A DNA stretch of 29,397 nucleotides, taken from Pilatotrama ljubarskyi (taxonomy: Eukaryota > Basidiomycota > Agaricomycetes > Polyporales > Polyporaceae). Shown piece after piece: positions 28,896 through 29,397 of the stretch. The stretch spans positions 1 to 29,397 of the forward strand of contig MU277684.1 of the NCBI GenBank assembly GCA_022385805.1. Direction: 5' to 3'. Every line of letters begins with the position of its first letter. Positions within the stretch are counted from its first letter, which is position 1. Made by a program: the position numbers and the translations under genes. The notes beneath the pieces are model-generated. The model saw nothing but the letters and a program-made list of their open reading frames with translations, was not told the origin of the DNA and searched no databases.

Positions 28896-29397
28896 CCGTT
28901 GTGCCACTGATTGGGTACTTGATCTGGTTACTTAGGTGCAAGGGATACACTGCGGTACTCGCTTTCGTGGCGGGTCGAACCACAACCACCAATGATCATG
29001 CTCATCGAAACGGAAGACCGTAGAGGTAAGACTCTGGGCGCTGTGAAAATACAGTGACGGCCAAAAGTCGTGCCCCACCCCCCTACTTTCACAGGATTGT
29101 ATACAAGCCCAGGCTAGTCACACATGTGTATATGATATCTAGATTGTATACTGGGTGTTATTGATTTGCTACTGATTATTGAGGGTGTAGCTCTTAATGG
29201 AGCGCGAGAAATACGGGCGCTTATTTTAGCGCCTGCCAGCGAAGCACAGCACTCAGCCATGACCCTCAACTTAATCCACTACCATTCAGTCACTGTACAT
29301 ATTGCACCTCAGAATCTTCATCCTCATCCTCTATTCTTTCTGCTCTTCACACATGGTTGCTCTATCCTGCCTTAAACGTGCCAAAATTCTCTTCCTT
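28896..29397. other. Window end, no gene seen
   Basis: There is no convincing coding frame. A short tRNA-T-arm-like sequence at about 28966-28988 is discussed among the rejected items. The AT content is higher than in the genic part of the window. Confidence 0.45.

Noticed and set aside
28966..29020. A tRNA-like T-arm (GGTTCGACC on the minus strand) near a possible second tRNA
   Set aside because: A 5-bp TTTCG/CGAAA closing stem can be drawn, but there is no D arm, no proper anticodon stem and the T stem is mismatched. At most it is a tRNA remnant.
1..29397. CRISPR arrays, prokaryotic operons, insertion sequences, integrated viral genes or a secondary-metabolite cluster
   Set aside because: None is seen. 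The spliceosomal introns, the intron-bearing tRNA and the gene families are eukaryotic nuclear, and the lone P450 has no synthase or partner genes beside it.

Overview
This window looks like nuclear DNA of an Agaricomycete (mushroom-forming basidiomycete), probably a wood-decay polypore-type fungus. Coding regions are GC-rich. Genes are cut by many short (about 50-75 nt) GT-AG introns, often with GTGAGT or GTACGT donors. The gene families are typical of that group: MYND zinc-finger proteins, an F-box protein with extra Cys pairs, a WSC protein, a kaurene-oxidase-like P450 and a DUF7704 membrane protein. The order Polyporales is an inference from gene content only. All exon models below were spliced by hand from splice signals, reading-frame continuity and family motifs. 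No transcript data were available.

Layout. 1-2.5 kb: the 5' end of a Lys-rich gene leaving the window on the minus strand, a disordered Ser/Pro-rich protein, and a small four-helix DUF7704 membrane protein. 2.9-8.2 kb: a MYND protein (minus) and a 12-exon F-box/zinc-finger protein (plus) diverge from a 1.2 kb intergenic region holding a 16-G run. 8.8-14.5 kb: two clearly paralogous MYND proteins in opposite orientation flank an endonuclease IV (APN1-type) DNA-repair gene with 10 exons, including one of 8 nt. The minus-strand paralog has a last 56-nt intron whose removal creates a C-terminal transmembrane anchor. 14.5-15.9 kb: no assignable gene, only two modest unassigned ORFs.

15.9-19.2 kb: a secreted double-WSC protein converges on an 11-exon cytochrome P450. 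20.0-24.5 kb: a La-related protein with LARP7/Pof8 architecture (La motif, RRM1, C-terminal xRRM) converges on a proline-rich NADAR-domain protein. 24.5-26.7 kb: a 2.2 kb stretch with no recognisable gene. 26.7-28.7 kb: an A1 aspartic protease that starts with an MGC lipidation-like motif instead of a signal peptide and contains a well-supported GC-AG intron. 28.8 kb: an intron-containing tRNA-Asp(GUC).

There is no operon-like or biosynthetic-cluster logic. The genes read as a normal eukaryotic neighbourhood: regulatory/ubiquitin-type proteins (MYND, F-box), nucleic-acid maintenance (APN1, LARP7-like), and secreted or metabolic accessory genes (WSC, P450, protease). The most interesting points are the splice-dependent membrane tail of one MYND paralog, the LARP7/Pof8-like candidate, the lipidation-type protease N-terminus, and the 8-nt microexon and GC-AG intron, which automated annotation would probably miss.
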